From Streptomyces sp. NRRL S-340 (GTDB taxonomy: Bacteria > Actinomycetota > Actinomycetes > Streptomycetales > Streptomycetaceae): 64,000 nucleotides of DNA. Position 1 is the stretch's first letter. The number at the start of each line of letters is the position of its first letter. The translations under genes and the position numbers were made by a program. Under the pieces are notes generated by a model that had not been told where the DNA came from, did not search any database, and worked only from the letters and a program-made list of their open reading frames with translations. The stretch is taken from NCBI RefSeq assembly GCF_000720185.1, contig NZ_JOIY01000001.1:124001-188000 (forward strand). The letters run 5' to 3'. Positions 18,692 to 27,192 of the stretch are shown here, piece by piece.

Positions 18692-19567
18692 ATGACCGCG
18701 CCGATACCCCCGATACCGTCGCCGCCTCCGGCCGCCCCGGCCCCCTCGCCGGACTCGGCACCCGCCACACCCGCGGCGTCCGCGACGCCCTCGATCCCCC
18801 GGGACATGCCGGATCTCCCCGCGATCCCGGGCATCACGGCACTGGCGCCCTCCATCGTCCCCGCGACCGCTGTCGTGACGCCCGTACGCCGCCCGTGGAC
18901 CGCGGTCTACCGCCTCCTGGTCGCCGCGGCGGCTGCGGCAGCGGTGACGGCCGAGATGATCGTCGGCCCGCCGCTGCACGTCCTGAGCCACTTCGCGATC
19001 CAGAGCACCCTCGTGCTCGTCCTGGCCCTCGTCCTCTCGGCCCGCAGGGCCTGGACCGCCCGCCGCCCCGCACCGGCGGCCCTGACCGGCGCGTCCGTGC
19101 TCTACGTCACCATGGCGGCACTGGTCTACCACCTGCTGCTGACCGAGGCGTCCCCGCCGTTCTCGATCACGGACTCCCCCGGCAGCCACCCGCTCTGGCA
19201 GTCGGTGGCCGGCCGGCTCCTCCACACGGTGATCCCCGCCGCCGTCCTCCTGGACTGGCTCGTACTGACCACTCCGGCCCGCCTCCACCTGCGCCAGGCC
19301 GCACCCTGGCTGCTCTACCCCCTGGCCTACCTGGCCTTCTCCCTGACCCGCGGCGAACTGCTCCCGGCGGGCTCCGCGCACCGCTACCTGTACGCGTTCC
19401 TGGACGTCGGCCGGCACGGCTACAAACACGTCCTGGCCAACGCCCTCCTCCTGGGCCTCTCCTTCTACGCCCTCGCCCTCCTCCTGGTCGCCCTCGACCA
19501 CGCCCGCCCGAACCCGGTCCGCCGCCGCACGAAAACCGGATTTCGTCTCAGGCCCCCGGTGGGCTAA
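18692..19567 (+). CDS. Pr6Pr-family integral membrane protein
   Basis: The 291-residue protein opens with a Pro/Ala/Ser-rich cytoplasmic stretch (about residues 1-65). About six hydrophobic segments follow, with the sequence [20 protein letters not shown] between helices. This arrangement matches the Pr6Pr (FAR-17a/AIG1-like) membrane family. Its function in bacteria is unknown. It is the last chromosomal gene before the tRNA used by the mobile element. Confidence 0.78.
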   Translation: MTAPIPPIPSPPPAAPAPSPDSAPATPAASATPSIPRDMPDLPAIPGITALAPSIVPATAVVTPVRRPWTAVYRLLVAAAAAAAVTAEMIVGPPLHVLSHFAIQSTLVLVLALVLSARRAWTARRPAPAALTGASVLYVTMAALVYHLLLTEASPPFSITDSPGSHPLWQSVAGRLLHTVIPAAVLLDWLVLTTPARLHLRQAAPWLLYPLAYLAFSLTRGELLPAGSAHRYLYAFLDVGRHGYKHVLANALLLGLSFYALALLLVALDHARPNPVRRRTKTGFRLRPPVG

Positions 19568-19600
19568 AGTAAACGTCGTCGCCGCGACAAGCAGTGACAT

Positions 19601-19674
19601 CGGGGTGTAGCGCAGCTTGGCAGCGCGCTTCGTTCGGGACGAAGAGGTCGTGGGTTCAAATCCCGCCACCCCGA
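19601..19674 (+). tRNA. tRNA-Pro (CGG)
   Basis: A full cloverleaf can be drawn. The acceptor stem CGGGGTG (19601-19607) pairs with CACCCCG (19667-19673), with discriminator A at 19674. The anticodon stem CTTCG/CGAAG encloses loop TTCGGGA with anticodon CGG, and GGGTTCAAATCCC forms the T arm. The CCA end is not encoded. The 3' part from the anticodon loop is the integration site of the element that follows, so integration keeps the tRNA intact. Confidence 0.97.
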
Positions 19675-19681
19675 CAGAGAA
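19633..19681 (+). repeat. attL: 49-bp direct repeat overlapping the tRNA 3' end
   Basis: This copy runs from the anticodon loop of tRNA-Pro to 7 bp beyond the tRNA. It is identical base for base to 62065-62113. The sequences diverge immediately on both sides (G versus A before, GT versus AC after). Confidence 0.95.
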
Positions 19682-19689
19682 GTACCAGG

Positions 19690-19726
19690 TCAGGGGCCTG
19701 ATCCGCTTAGCGGGTCGGGCCCCTGA
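19690..19726 (+). terminator. Terminator after tRNA-Pro
   Basis: TCAGGGGCC (19690-19698) pairs with GGCCCCTGA (19718-19726). The loop contains a smaller CCGC/GCGG stem. The hairpin begins 16 bp after the tRNA and is followed by TCGTTTCT. It lies inside the element, so the element brings its own terminator for the rebuilt tRNA. Confidence 0.7.
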
Positions 19727-19744
19727 TCGTTTCTGGGCATCTTT

Positions 19745-19785
19745 TGGGAGCCGTTTGGGAGCCAACCCCGGAATCCGGCTCCCAA
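19745..19785. repeat. Left-end arm repeats (two direct, one inverted TGGGAGCC)
   Basis: TGGGAGCC occurs at 19745-19752 and 19756-19763, the second followed by AACCCC. An inverted copy, GGCTCCCAA, lies at 19777-19785. The same pair with the same 11-bp period is found at the right end (61941-61959). Repeats of this kind near att cores are commonly integrase arm-binding sites. That role is inferred. Confidence 0.6.
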
Positions 19786-19843
19786 GGGAGCGCTGGTGAC
19801 GCTCCTCAGAAGCCCGACACCTCCGAGCGCAGTCGACTCAGGT

Positions 19844-20713
19844 TCAAGCGGCCGACTCCTGCCCCCGGCCGACTTCCTCCGGTGGATCGAGAAGCCTGAA
19901 GTCGCAGTCGCCCGGACGGCGCCCCAAGCGCTGGACCATCAGAGCTCCGAGAAGTGCGACCCCAGGGCCGCCCACCGGCCCCGCGTCCGTACCGACGTAG
20001 AAGATGCCGTTCTCATCGGGTTCCCGACCGCCGCGATCGGCACCGACGGCCAGCGCGATGGAAAAGCCGAGGAGGTCGACGCGCAGACCCGCGGGCAGAT
20101 CGCCGCGGAGGAACACCAGCGGATGAGCCAGCCCCTCACCGTCGTACCCGGCGGCGACAACTGCGCCCAGCCCGTCGGGCAGGGGATTCATGTGCTCGGG
20201 AATGTACTCCACGACGCCCTTGAGGTGGTCGGCGGTGAACTGCTTCAGGTTCTCCCACACCTCGTCGTCGCTCCGCCATCCGTCCTTTGGTGCCCAGTTT
20301 CCGGCCTCGTACAGAGGCAGAACGTCAGCTGGCACCTCTGGCGGGTCCCCCCGCCCCCAGTCCGAGGCGTCATCTGGTTCCTTCACCACCACGCCTTGCC
20401 CACCTGTCTCCGGCCAAAGAGTCAGGAGAGAGGCAGGCCGGTGAATGTAACGGCCGAGCAGCGACCTGATGGCGACCGCCGTCTCCTGCTCGCTCAGGCC
20501 GGGCCGCAACAGCACGCAGAGCCGCCCCGAGACGACGGTCAGTGCAGCCTGCATGCCTTGCTGTCCCAGGTCGATCGCGACTGCCCGTGCGTTCATCGTG
20601 TCCATCAGAACGGACAGCTCCAGCGCCCAGGCGTCATGTGCGCGCATCATCCCGGGCGCCCAGTCCTGGTCACGACCCTTCTCGGGCACGAGCCCGAGCG
20701 CTCGGTTCTGCAT
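19844..20713 (-). CDS. Uncharacterised protein, element left end
   Basis: From the ATG at 20713, preceded by AAAGGAG, the protein has 289 residues. It begins MQNRALGLVPEKGRDQDWAP and ends in RLLDPPEEVGRGQESAA. No catalytic motif or membrane segment is evident. The middle is acidic with many Asp/Glu (EPDDASDWGRGDPPEVPADV), and the C-terminal part is hydrophobic and Gly-rich. It is a soluble protein of unknown role, possibly element maintenance or defence cargo. It is divergent from the next gene. Confidence 0.6.
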   Translation of the reverse strand: MQNRALGLVPEKGRDQDWAPGMMRAHDAWALELSVLMDTMNARAVAIDLGQQGMQAALTVVSGRLCVLLRPGLSEQETAVAIRSLLGRYIHRPASLLTLWPETGGQGVVVKEPDDASDWGRGDPPEVPADVLPLYEAGNWAPKDGWRSDDEVWENLKQFTADHLKGVVEYIPEHMNPLPDGLGAVVAAGYDGEGLAHPLVFLRGDLPAGLRVDLLGFSIALAVGADRGGREPDENGIFYVGTDAGPVGGPGVALLGALMVQRLGRRPGDCDFRLLDPPEEVGRGQESAA

Positions 20714-20852
20714 GGTGCTCCTTTCCCCTACTCGACTTGGAGCACCCAGTTTTCGCCCGTTTCTAGACTGTGCGCACGTAAAATCATGAAATGCCATTCC
20801 GTGCGCGTTCCATCTGCCAGGCTGGTCAGCGTCAGCTCGTCACAAACCGGGG

Positions 20853-22556
20853 ATGAACTCTTCTCATACGGGTTGTGGTGAGGTGAGCACAGACGGTACG
20901 ACGATCGCCATGCACCGATGGTCTCCGTTAAATGACCGCCAGCTCGCACTCCTCACCCGCATCAAGGACGGAGCCGACCCCGTCACGTCGGACAGCCCCG
21001 AGTTCGCCCTCACCGCCCGCGCGCTCAAGGAGCGGCGTCTGATCACCATGCCCAAGCAGGATGGGAAGTGGCGGGCGGAGATCACTGACGCGGGGCGCTT
21101 CTATCTGGAACACGGCCATCACCCGGAGCGGCCGGAGCCGGCGCCGCGCAAGCAGCGGTCGGCGGGTTCCGGGCAACGGACACGGCCGGCCCCTCCTCCG
21201 CAGAAGCAAGACACGGCTCCGTCCACGACGAAGCCGGCGCCGCAACACACCGCCAAGCCCCCGCAGGCGTCGCCGGCGGAAATCGGAGCCGCCTTGATCA
21301 CGGAGGTACAGCAGGCTGGGCGGTTCCTCCGGATCCCGAACCCCAGCGACCAGGAGCGAGCCCGCTACCGCAGGGCCTTCGACGCAGCCCGGCAGTGTGC
21401 GCCCGAGGGGTACCACCTGAAGTACAGCGGCCGGGCGAAGGGGGACTTCTTCCTCGGTCTGCTCCGGGTGTCGGGTGAGGACGACACCGAGTGGAACCGG
21501 ATCCGGCTGGCGCGCAGCCGGGTGATCAGCAATGTCGAGGACGTGATCGCCGCTGTCACTGCGGACCACAGCGCCTTCGAGATCTCGGAGGAGGTCCTGC
21601 CGCGCGTCCTCTCGCTTCTCCGGCTCCTCGCCGAGCAGGCACTCGCCCGCCACGGCGAGATCACGGTGTCCAAGAAGCGCAAGCAGCCCAGGCCCCTGCT
21701 CACCGTTCACGGCAGGACGTACGAGGTCGGCTTCCGCGAACGGCAGAAGCAGGTCCGGTACGTGCCCAAGCAGCCGGGGCGACGTACGTACGACTGGCAG
21801 CGGGTGACGCCGGCGCACAGGTTCGAGCCCTCCGGCGAGCTGGAACTGCTGATCAGCCAGCACTCGGGCTACGGCTACGGCAACAGCTACGGCTGGAAGA
21901 AGGAATGGGCCGACACCGCCAAGAAGCCGTTGGAGGAGCAGGTCGGTTCGGTGTTCCGGGCGCTGAAGGCGCGCGCGGAGGAGCAGGAGCGGGCTCGGCT
22001 GGAACGGGAGGCGGAGCAGCGGCGCCTGCGAGAGGAGCGGGAGCGGCAGGAGGCGGAGCGTCGGCGTCTGGAGGCGGAGCGGGAGGAGCGCGAGAGGCGG
22101 GAGTGGGAGTCCGCCGTCAGTGCAGCCTCGATCAAGGCGGTTCACGCCCTACGGGCGGAGCACTTCGGCACAGCCCTGGAGCAGTGGAAGGTGGCTGGAG
22201 AGATCCGGGTGTTCTGCGTCGCCCTGGACGAAGCCGCCGCCACATCGGACGACGCCGTCGAAGCCGAGAGGCTGCGAGAGTGGTCGGCTTGGGGGAAGGC
22301 GGAGGCCGACCGACTGGACCCCACCATGAACGGCAGGGGCCTGGCCGTTCTCGACTTCCACGCGGAGCCGACGGGAGATCAGCTACGGCCCTTTCTCGGC
22401 GGCTGGAACCCGCACCGGCCAGAGAGGGAGCAGCCTGCGGTACGGCCCGAGCCGCCGAAGCCGGGCCCGGAGCCTTGGCGCGGCTCTATCGACGCACTTC
22501 AGGATCAAGGCTGGCGATATGGACGCCAAGGTCGCGCTCAATGGTGGAGGCGATGA
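20853..22556 (+). CDS. Uncharacterised protein with Glu/Arg coiled coil
   Basis: The product is up to 567 residues. An N-terminal region containing RWSPLNDRQLALLTRIKDG resembles a small winged-helix or substrate-recognition segment. A Pro/Lys-rich linker follows, then a central domain with KYSGRAKGDFFLGLLRVSG. A long Glu/Arg-rich coiled coil (about residues 365-415) precedes a helical C-terminal region. Similar long proteins are common in Streptomyces without assigned function. The start is uncertain: ATG 20853, GTG 20883 and ATG 20910 are all possible and none has a strong ribosome binding site. Its 3' end overlaps the convergent gene by 71 bp. Confidence 0.6.
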   Translation: MNSSHTGCGEVSTDGTTIAMHRWSPLNDRQLALLTRIKDGADPVTSDSPEFALTARALKERRLITMPKQDGKWRAEITDAGRFYLEHGHHPERPEPAPRKQRSAGSGQRTRPAPPPQKQDTAPSTTKPAPQHTAKPPQASPAEIGAALITEVQQAGRFLRIPNPSDQERARYRRAFDAARQCAPEGYHLKYSGRAKGDFFLGLLRVSGEDDTEWNRIRLARSRVISNVEDVIAAVTADHSAFEISEEVLPRVLSLLRLLAEQALARHGEITVSKKRKQPRPLLTVHGRTYEVGFRERQKQVRYVPKQPGRRTYDWQRVTPAHRFEPSGELELLISQHSGYGYGNSYGWKKEWADTAKKPLEEQVGSVFRALKARAEEQERARLEREAEQRRLREERERQEAERRRLEAEREERERREWESAVSAASIKAVHALRAEHFGTALEQWKVAGEIRVFCVALDEAAATSDDAVEAERLREWSAWGKAEADRLDPTMNGRGLAVLDFHAEPTGDQLRPFLGGWNPHRPEREQPAVRPEPPKPGPEPWRGSIDALQDQGWRYGRQGRAQWWRR

Positions 22557-23328
22557 CGCCGTGCCCACGGTCGCGTAGGGCCTTGACCGCCTTCTCCACC
22601 AGCTGGCCGAGCCTGATGACCTCGGCGCGCAGTGCGACCAGCTCGTCGTAGCGGTCGGCCTTGTCCTGGCCGCACCAGGACCGGACGGTCCGCAGGACGG
22701 CCGCCTCCGCGTCCAACTTGCGGTCGTCCCGGCGGCGGTATGAGTACCAGGAGGGCTGTGCGCGCTCCTGCTCGATGTCCTGCTGCTTGCGGTCCACCTC
22801 CGGGAGAATCTCGTCGGCGAGGCGGCCCGCTACCTGGCGGGCGATCCGCTCCGTGACCGGCCAGCCGGCCAGGCACATGCCGGCGCGGTTCTCGTGCACT
22901 ATCGGGTCACTGCGGAGCGCGGTGGCGTCCATGCCGATGAGTGGCGCCGTCTCGTCGAGTCGGCTCAGTTCCAGAACTCCCGCGTCCGCGACCCCTCGGC
23001 GGAGGCGCAGCCTGTTCTTCGGCCGGACGAACCCGAGGATCAGGCGCGCCGCCTCGAAACCCGTGCTGCCCCGTACATAGCGTGACGCCTCGGTCAGTCT
23101 GAGCTCTGCCTCGTCATCCGCGCGGAACGCGTCGACGTCTGGCCACGGTGCTACGAGGCAGCCGGGACTGGCCCATTCCTGCAGGCCGGCATCATCGCCT
23201 TCCAGAAACCGGACGTGGATCCAGTCAGACCTGCCACGGCCGCCCACCCGGACGATCTCCACCTGCCTGACAGGGCTGCCCAGCTCCTTCGGCCTCGCGC
23301 GGTATGCCCAGTGCTCGCCAATCTCCAT
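22486..23328 (-). CDS. Uncharacterised Streptomyces protein (MEIGEHWAYR family)
   Basis: This 280-residue protein opens MEIGEHWAYRARPKELGSPV, with a small beta-rich N-terminal domain (VEIVRVGG, DWIHVRFLEGDDAGLQEW) of a type I have seen in many Streptomyces hypothetical proteins. The C-terminal half is helical (LVEKAVKALRDRGHGVIAST). No enzymatic motif is visible. It converges on and overlaps the preceding gene, an arrangement suggesting the pair was acquired together. Confidence 0.65.
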   Translation of the reverse strand: MEIGEHWAYRARPKELGSPVRQVEIVRVGGRGRSDWIHVRFLEGDDAGLQEWASPGCLVAPWPDVDAFRADDEAELRLTEASRYVRGSTGFEAARLILGFVRPKNRLRLRRGVADAGVLELSRLDETAPLIGMDATALRSDPIVHENRAGMCLAGWPVTERIARQVAGRLADEILPEVDRKQQDIEQERAQPSWYSYRRRDDRKLDAEAAVLRTVRSWCGQDKADRYDELVALRAEVIRLGQLVEKAVKALRDRGHGVIASTIERDLGVHIASLDPEVRR

Positions 23329-23484
23329 GTACCTATTGAGCCAGGTCCGTTGGCCCCGCTACTTGGCAATCGTCGCAACTGCTGGGGTGAGACGACCGCG
23401 CGGAGTTGACGCGGCCTCGCGGAGGCATCAGAACATGGCTGTGCCCTCCGGGAGTGGTCGCCGGAGGGCACAGCACTTTGCCTG

Positions 23485-25014
23485 CTACGACTTGGCGGGC
23501 ACACGTGACACCTCGCGTGCCTGCAGGAGATCACTCAGTACCCGCACCGGTGACGTGGCGCTCATGGTCAAACGTGCGTCGAGTGCTGCCTCCCACTGCT
23601 CGGTCAGCCCCAGCATGAGGCGCTTGCGCATGCCCGAGGTGACGTGTGCGTAGCGCGCCGAGACCGAGCCATCGATGTGGCCCATGCGTTCGTCCATGAG
23701 CACCTTCTCGGTGCCCAGATCCTCCATCATCGTCCGGTGGGTGTGGCGAAGGCCGTGGGGCGTGAGTCCCTTGGCTATCGGGAGCCAGCAGGCGTCGGCC
23801 CGTTCGCTGGCACCCCGCCCCCGTGCCGGGACACCGGGCCAAGGCTCGCCGAGCAAGGGCACCGGCCGTGGCTCCTGTGGTGCCTTCTTCGGGTACCAGC
23901 CGGAGACCGCCGGCGTGAACAGCCAGGTCGCGAAACCGTTCCTGCGCCAGTGGGCGGCATGCTCCGGCACGACGCCGCCCCGCACGAACCGGAGGTCCGC
24001 GATGGCCTGCTCGACCTTCACTCGCGTGGCCTCGGTGACGCGTTCGGGATGGTTGAGGACGTTGGACACCGTGCCGGTCGAGACGCCGGCACGACGGGCA
24101 ACGTCGACGAGCTTCGCGCCCTGGTGGCCCCCGGAACGCGCCGCGCCCTGCCCTCGGAAGACGTAGGTCTTGCCGTGACAGGGGCACGGCACGGGCTTCG
24201 TGCGGGCGATGTGGTTGGCGACCAGCGCGGACAGCCAGTCCATCAAGTCGATGGTGCGGTAGCTGTCGTCCTTCGGCGGGCAACGCACCAGCTCCCCCGT
24301 GTCGAGCTCGTACAGCTGCCACTCGACCCGGACGGCTCCAGGGCGGACGAACGCGGTCTCCAGGCCGACGATCTCGCCCCAGCGCATGCCGGTGTACCCC
24401 TTGAGGACCACGGCGACGAACTCGTCGTCGCGGCCGGAGAGCAGGGCGGCACGCTCAGCGGTCAGCAGGATGCCGAGCGCGTCGGTGACCACCTTCTCCG
24501 GACCACGGTCTCGGGAGCGGCCGGCGCGCTTGCCGCGTCCGCGTCGCCGGGCAGCCGGGTTGGACGCGATCAGGCCCTCGTCGATCGCGTCCTCGAGGAT
24601 CAGGTGGAGCGTCGAGCGCCAGGTCTTGACGCTGGAGGCCGCGTACACGGCCTTCTCCTTCTTCTCCCAAAGGTCGACGTCCGTGCGCAGGATGCCGGCG
24701 AGCGCCTTGTCCTCGAACTCGGGGAGGATGTGCTCCTCGATGTGGCGCTTGTAGTTCTGCATGGTCGAGGCCGCCAGGTCCTGGGCCTCGTACCAGCGGT
24801 TCGCGTACTCGCCGAAGGTCTCCTGGCCGAGGGCCGGGTCGCGCCAGTCGCCGCGACGGTACTTGTTCTCGGCCTCGGCCGCTGCCCGTTGGGCCTCGCC
24901 CTTGGTGGCGAACCTGATCGCCTTGCCGTTCTCGTCGACGACCGTGTTGTGCTTGCCGGGCGCGACCTTGTACCGGCCGCGCCAGTAGTTTCCGCGCTTC
25001 TCCGCGAAACCCAA
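23485..25014 (-). CDS. int: Tyrosine integrase with inserted LacI-type helix-turn-helix
   Basis: This 509-residue site-specific recombinase has an N-terminal arm-binding region, a SAM-like core-binding domain (about residues 65-155) and a catalytic domain. Catalytic residues seen are R211 (GMRWGE), H420-x-x-R423 (TPHGLRHTH), H446 (MGH) and Y455 (ARYAHV). Residues about 301-342 are a complete LacI-family headpiece (VDVARRAGVSTGTVSNVLNH then PERVTEATRVKVEQAI) inserted between the first catalytic Arg and the HxxR motif. The TTG at 25014 follows GAGGGGG. It should integrate and excise the element at tRNA-Pro, although it lies 3.8 kb inside the left end. Confidence 0.93.
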   Translation of the reverse strand: MGFAEKRGNYWRGRYKVAPGKHNTVVDENGKAIRFATKGEAQRAAAEAENKYRRGDWRDPALGQETFGEYANRWYEAQDLAASTMQNYKRHIEEHILPEFEDKALAGILRTDVDLWEKKEKAVYAASSVKTWRSTLHLILEDAIDEGLIASNPAARRRGRGKRAGRSRDRGPEKVVTDALGILLTAERAALLSGRDDEFVAVVLKGYTGMRWGEIVGLETAFVRPGAVRVEWQLYELDTGELVRCPPKDDSYRTIDLMDWLSALVANHIARTKPVPCPCHGKTYVFRGQGAARSGGHQGAKLVDVARRAGVSTGTVSNVLNHPERVTEATRVKVEQAIADLRFVRGGVVPEHAAHWRRNGFATWLFTPAVSGWYPKKAPQEPRPVPLLGEPWPGVPARGRGASERADACWLPIAKGLTPHGLRHTHRTMMEDLGTEKVLMDERMGHIDGSVSARYAHVTSGMRKRLMLGLTEQWEAALDARLTMSATSPVRVLSDLLQAREVSRVPAKS

Positions 25015-25065
25015 GTTCCGCTGTCCCCCTCTTGGTTGTCCTCGTCTACGGCAGGTTCGATCGGG

Positions 25066-25446
25066 TCACGCGACAGTGCTGTACTGCTGCTGTCGACGCG
25101 GCGGGCGGGCCCGTAGGCGGGTAGTCGGAGCCACGGCAGGGCGGCGACGTTGCGTGGAATCGGTCTGCGTACCGGGCTCGGAGAGCGGCTCGGTCGCCCG
25201 TGCTGGTGTCTGCGCGAGCTGGGCCGGCCGCTCCTCGTGGAGGCGGATGATCTCGGCGAGATGCTCGGCGGTGAAGCGGTAGGCGCGGCCGACCCGGGTG
25301 TGCGGTATCAGGCGCCGTCGCGCTCGGTCCTTGACCCACCAGGCCGAGCAGCCGAGGGTGTCGGCGATCTCTTCGGGGCGGTAGAGGCGGGGCGGAGGGG
25401 CGTCGGACGGCCTGTGGGGGACGGACGCGGGCGTGGATCGGTGCAA
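25066..25446 (-). CDS. xis: Excisionase-like helix-turn-helix protein
   Basis: This 126-residue protein contains LYRPEEIADTLGCSAWWVKD followed by RRRLIPHTRVGRAYRFTAEHL, the MerR-like winged helix of excisionases (HTH_17 type). A disordered Pro/Arg/Thr tail follows. It is encoded directly upstream of the integrase on the same strand, the usual xis-int order. The start is TTG at 25446 with AGGAG upstream. It would favour excision by bending att DNA. Confidence 0.8.
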   Translation of the reverse strand: MHRSTPASVPHRPSDAPPPRLYRPEEIADTLGCSAWWVKDRARRRLIPHTRVGRAYRFTAEHLAEIIRLHEERPAQLAQTPARATEPLSEPGTQTDSTQRRRPAVAPTTRLRARPPRRQQQYSTVA

Positions 25447-25492
25447 GGGGACGGCTCCTGGTCGCGAGGGCGGGGACGGGTGCGTGAGCGGC

Positions 25493-25750
25493 TCAGGTGG
25501 CGCCCGGGCCCTGCAGGAGGGCGAGGGGTGATACCTGCAGGGCTTCGGCGATGGCGACGAGGTCGTCGATATCGCATCGCCGCTTGGTTAGTTCGATGCG
25601 GGACAGCATCGTGTTGGACATAGGGCGGCCCAACGCTGTGCATCGCGCGGCGAGTTGGCGTTGCCCAAGGCCGCGTTCGGTGCGGAGGGTTTCGATGGTT
25701 CGAGCCGCCAGCATTCCTGCGGACCCTATTTCCAGAGATCGTGCTGCCAT
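25493..25750 (-). CDS. XRE-family transcriptional regulator
   Basis: The 85-residue protein is mostly one Cro/CI-type helix-turn-helix: LRTERGLGQRQLAARCTALG, then MSNTMLSRIELTKRRCDIDD and LVAIAEALQVSPLALL. I chose the ATG at 25750 because GGAG lies 5 bp upstream; the in-frame ATG at 25771 has none. An inverted repeat at 25774-25792, shared with two other sites in the element, sits in its promoter. It is therefore a good candidate for the element's repressor. Confidence 0.83.
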   Translation of the reverse strand: MAARSLEIGSAGMLAARTIETLRTERGLGQRQLAARCTALGRPMSNTMLSRIELTKRRCDIDDLVAIAEALQVSPLALLQGPGAT

Positions 25751-25773
25751 GGCTCCACTTGTAGCGTGCATTC

Positions 25774-25806
25774 GCCGGTTTGGTTAACCGGCGATCGTCG
25801 GCTATG
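25774..25806. promoter_or_regulatory. Operator-like site 1, upstream of the XRE regulator
   Basis: GCCGGTT (25774-25780), a 5-bp spacer TGGTT and AACCGGC (25786-25792) form an inverted repeat, continued by GATCGTCGGCTATG. The same AACCG-C-GATCGT core with a 5-bp spacer occurs at 25981-26005 and, inverted, at 31841-31878. It is a probable repressor binding site. Confidence 0.6.
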
Positions 25807-26259
25807 TTGCGCCGCGCTCAATCGGTGAGCGAGGCGTTCGGGATGCTGCGAAGGACCGGATCCCCGAACACGTCCCGACATCAGAAGACCTCTCTGACGT
25901 GGGGTGTTGTGTTGTAGCTTCGATGCTCGCAGGACGTCAACGGCTTGCCGATGTGATCCTTCTGGCTCGGGACGCGGGGCAACTATTTGGTCAACCGCCG
26001 ATCGTGCCCTACCGTTTTCGCACCGCCCTCTCCATCTCGATTTCCAGCGGCATTTCTGCCGTGAGAGATTGCGCCGGATAGGGCTGGACTTGCGCGCCGT
26101 AGGTGTGGCTATGTTGACGACACCCGGAAAGTGCGAGCGGCCATCAACGCTCCCGCGACCACGGCCGGACATCCCCGCCCTTCACGCCCGTCTCCGCCCC
26201 CGACCGACGGTGAACCGTGGGCATCCAGCCCACCGGTCACCGAGTGAGGACCGCCCCTC
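25807..26259. other. Intergenic region between the XRE regulator and the replication gene
   Basis: About 450 bp without a convincing gene. It contains operator-like site 2 at 25981-26005 and must hold the rightward promoter of the replication-mobilisation operon. A possible 60-codon frame at 25899 has no coding support. Confidence 0.45.
25981..26005. promoter_or_regulatory. Operator-like site 2
   Basis: The right half, AACCGCCGATCGT (25993-26005), is nearly identical to sites 1 and 3. The spacer TGGTC resembles site 1, and the left half is degenerate (CTATT). It lies 255 bp upstream of the replication gene. Confidence 0.5.
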
Positions 26260-27192
26260 TTGGCACGAATCCGCACCATCAAGCCGGAAGCCTTCGTCTC
26301 CGAGTCCCTGGCCGCCGTCTCCCTGACCGCCGAGCGCACCTTCTTCGGCCTGCTCACCCAGGCCGACGACCAGGGGCGCCACCGCGACCACGCCGCGATC
26401 ATCACCGGGCAGCTGTGGGTCCTGCGCCCGGAACACACGCCTGGCGATGTCGAACAGGACCTCGCCCAACTCGCCGACGCCGGGCTGATATGCCGCTACA
26501 AGGGCCCGGGCGACAAGCGCTACCTGCACATCGTCACCTGGCGGCAGCATCAGAAGATCAATCGCCCGAGTGCGAGCCGTCTTCCCGCCTGCCCGCACCA
26601 CGACACGCAGACTCGCACCGCGCCCGGCGTCGGCGCGCCGGCTGCGGGAGCCGGTATCACGGAGCCCGCACCGCAGCCTCACGGAGCCCTCCGTGAGGAC
26701 TCCGGGCGAATACGCGAGCCTGCGGTGAATCCGGTCACCGATGATGAACTAGCAGGTCAGGGCGATTTCAGTGCGCCCTCCGTGAGACAGCGGGGAGGGC
26801 TCAGTGAGGGAGCGGTGACGCCCCACGGTCCGGATCTAGGACCTAGGATCATGGATCTAGGAAATACCCCTTCGGGGGGCGCGAGCGCCCCCGCACCCCA
26901 CGCCGTCTCGGCCAACCAGCTCATCGCCGAGTACGCCGCCGCTTGCACACACCGTCCGCCCAAGGACGTCCTGGGCCATCTCGCTCGCGAAGTGCGCAAG
27001 CTGCTCGGCGAGGGCATCGACCCCGCCCACATCCGGGCCGGCCTAGAACGGCACCGTGCCAAGGGCCTGCATCCCAGCACTCTGCCGAGCCTCGTGCACG
27101 AGGCCATGAACGCGGCCTCCACCGCGCCGGTTGCCCACAGGGCGTGGACAAACCCCGCCGATGTCGAAGCCGCCTACGGAGGTGACCTCTGA
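26260..27192 (+). CDS. Replication initiation protein (winged-helix, phage replisome organiser-like)
   Basis: This 310-residue protein starts at a TTG with GTGAGGA upstream. The N-terminal ~110 residues (MARIRTIKPEAFVSESLAAV, then FFGLLTQADDQGRHRDHAA and LADAGLICRYKGPGDKRYLH) match the winged-helix domain of phage-type replication organisers. A low-complexity linker (about 115-215) follows, with repeated motifs at DNA level. The helical C-terminal domain (LGHLAREVRKLLGEGIDPAH) probably contacts the helicase loader encoded next. GGAGGTGA at its 3' end serves the next gene. Confidence 0.75.
   Translation: MARIRTIKPEAFVSESLAAVSLTAERTFFGLLTQADDQGRHRDHAAIITGQLWVLRPEHTPGDVEQDLAQLADAGLICRYKGPGDKRYLHIVTWRQHQKINRPSASRLPACPHHDTQTRTAPGVGAPAAGAGITEPAPQPHGALREDSGRIREPAVNPVTDDELAGQGDFSAPSVRQRGGLSEGAVTPHGPDLGPRIMDLGNTPSGGASAPAPHAVSANQLIAEYAAACTHRPPKDVLGHLAREVRKLLGEGIDPAHIRAGLERHRAKGLHPSTLPSLVHEAMNAASTAPVAHRAWTNPADVEAAYGGDL
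26656..26865. repeat. Iteron-like repeats inside the replication gene (candidate origin)
   Basis: The 8-mer TCACGGAG occurs at 26657-26664 and 26679-26686, and inverted (CTCCGTGA) at 26689-26696 and 26778-26785. The second and third copies form a perfect 10-bp inverted repeat with a 2-bp loop. Downstream, GGATCTAGG is repeated twice with an inverted CCTAGGATC between copies (26832-26861). The DNA is less GC-rich here and encodes the unconserved protein linker. This is the arrangement of the lambda origin inside gene O, so I infer an origin. Confidence 0.55.
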
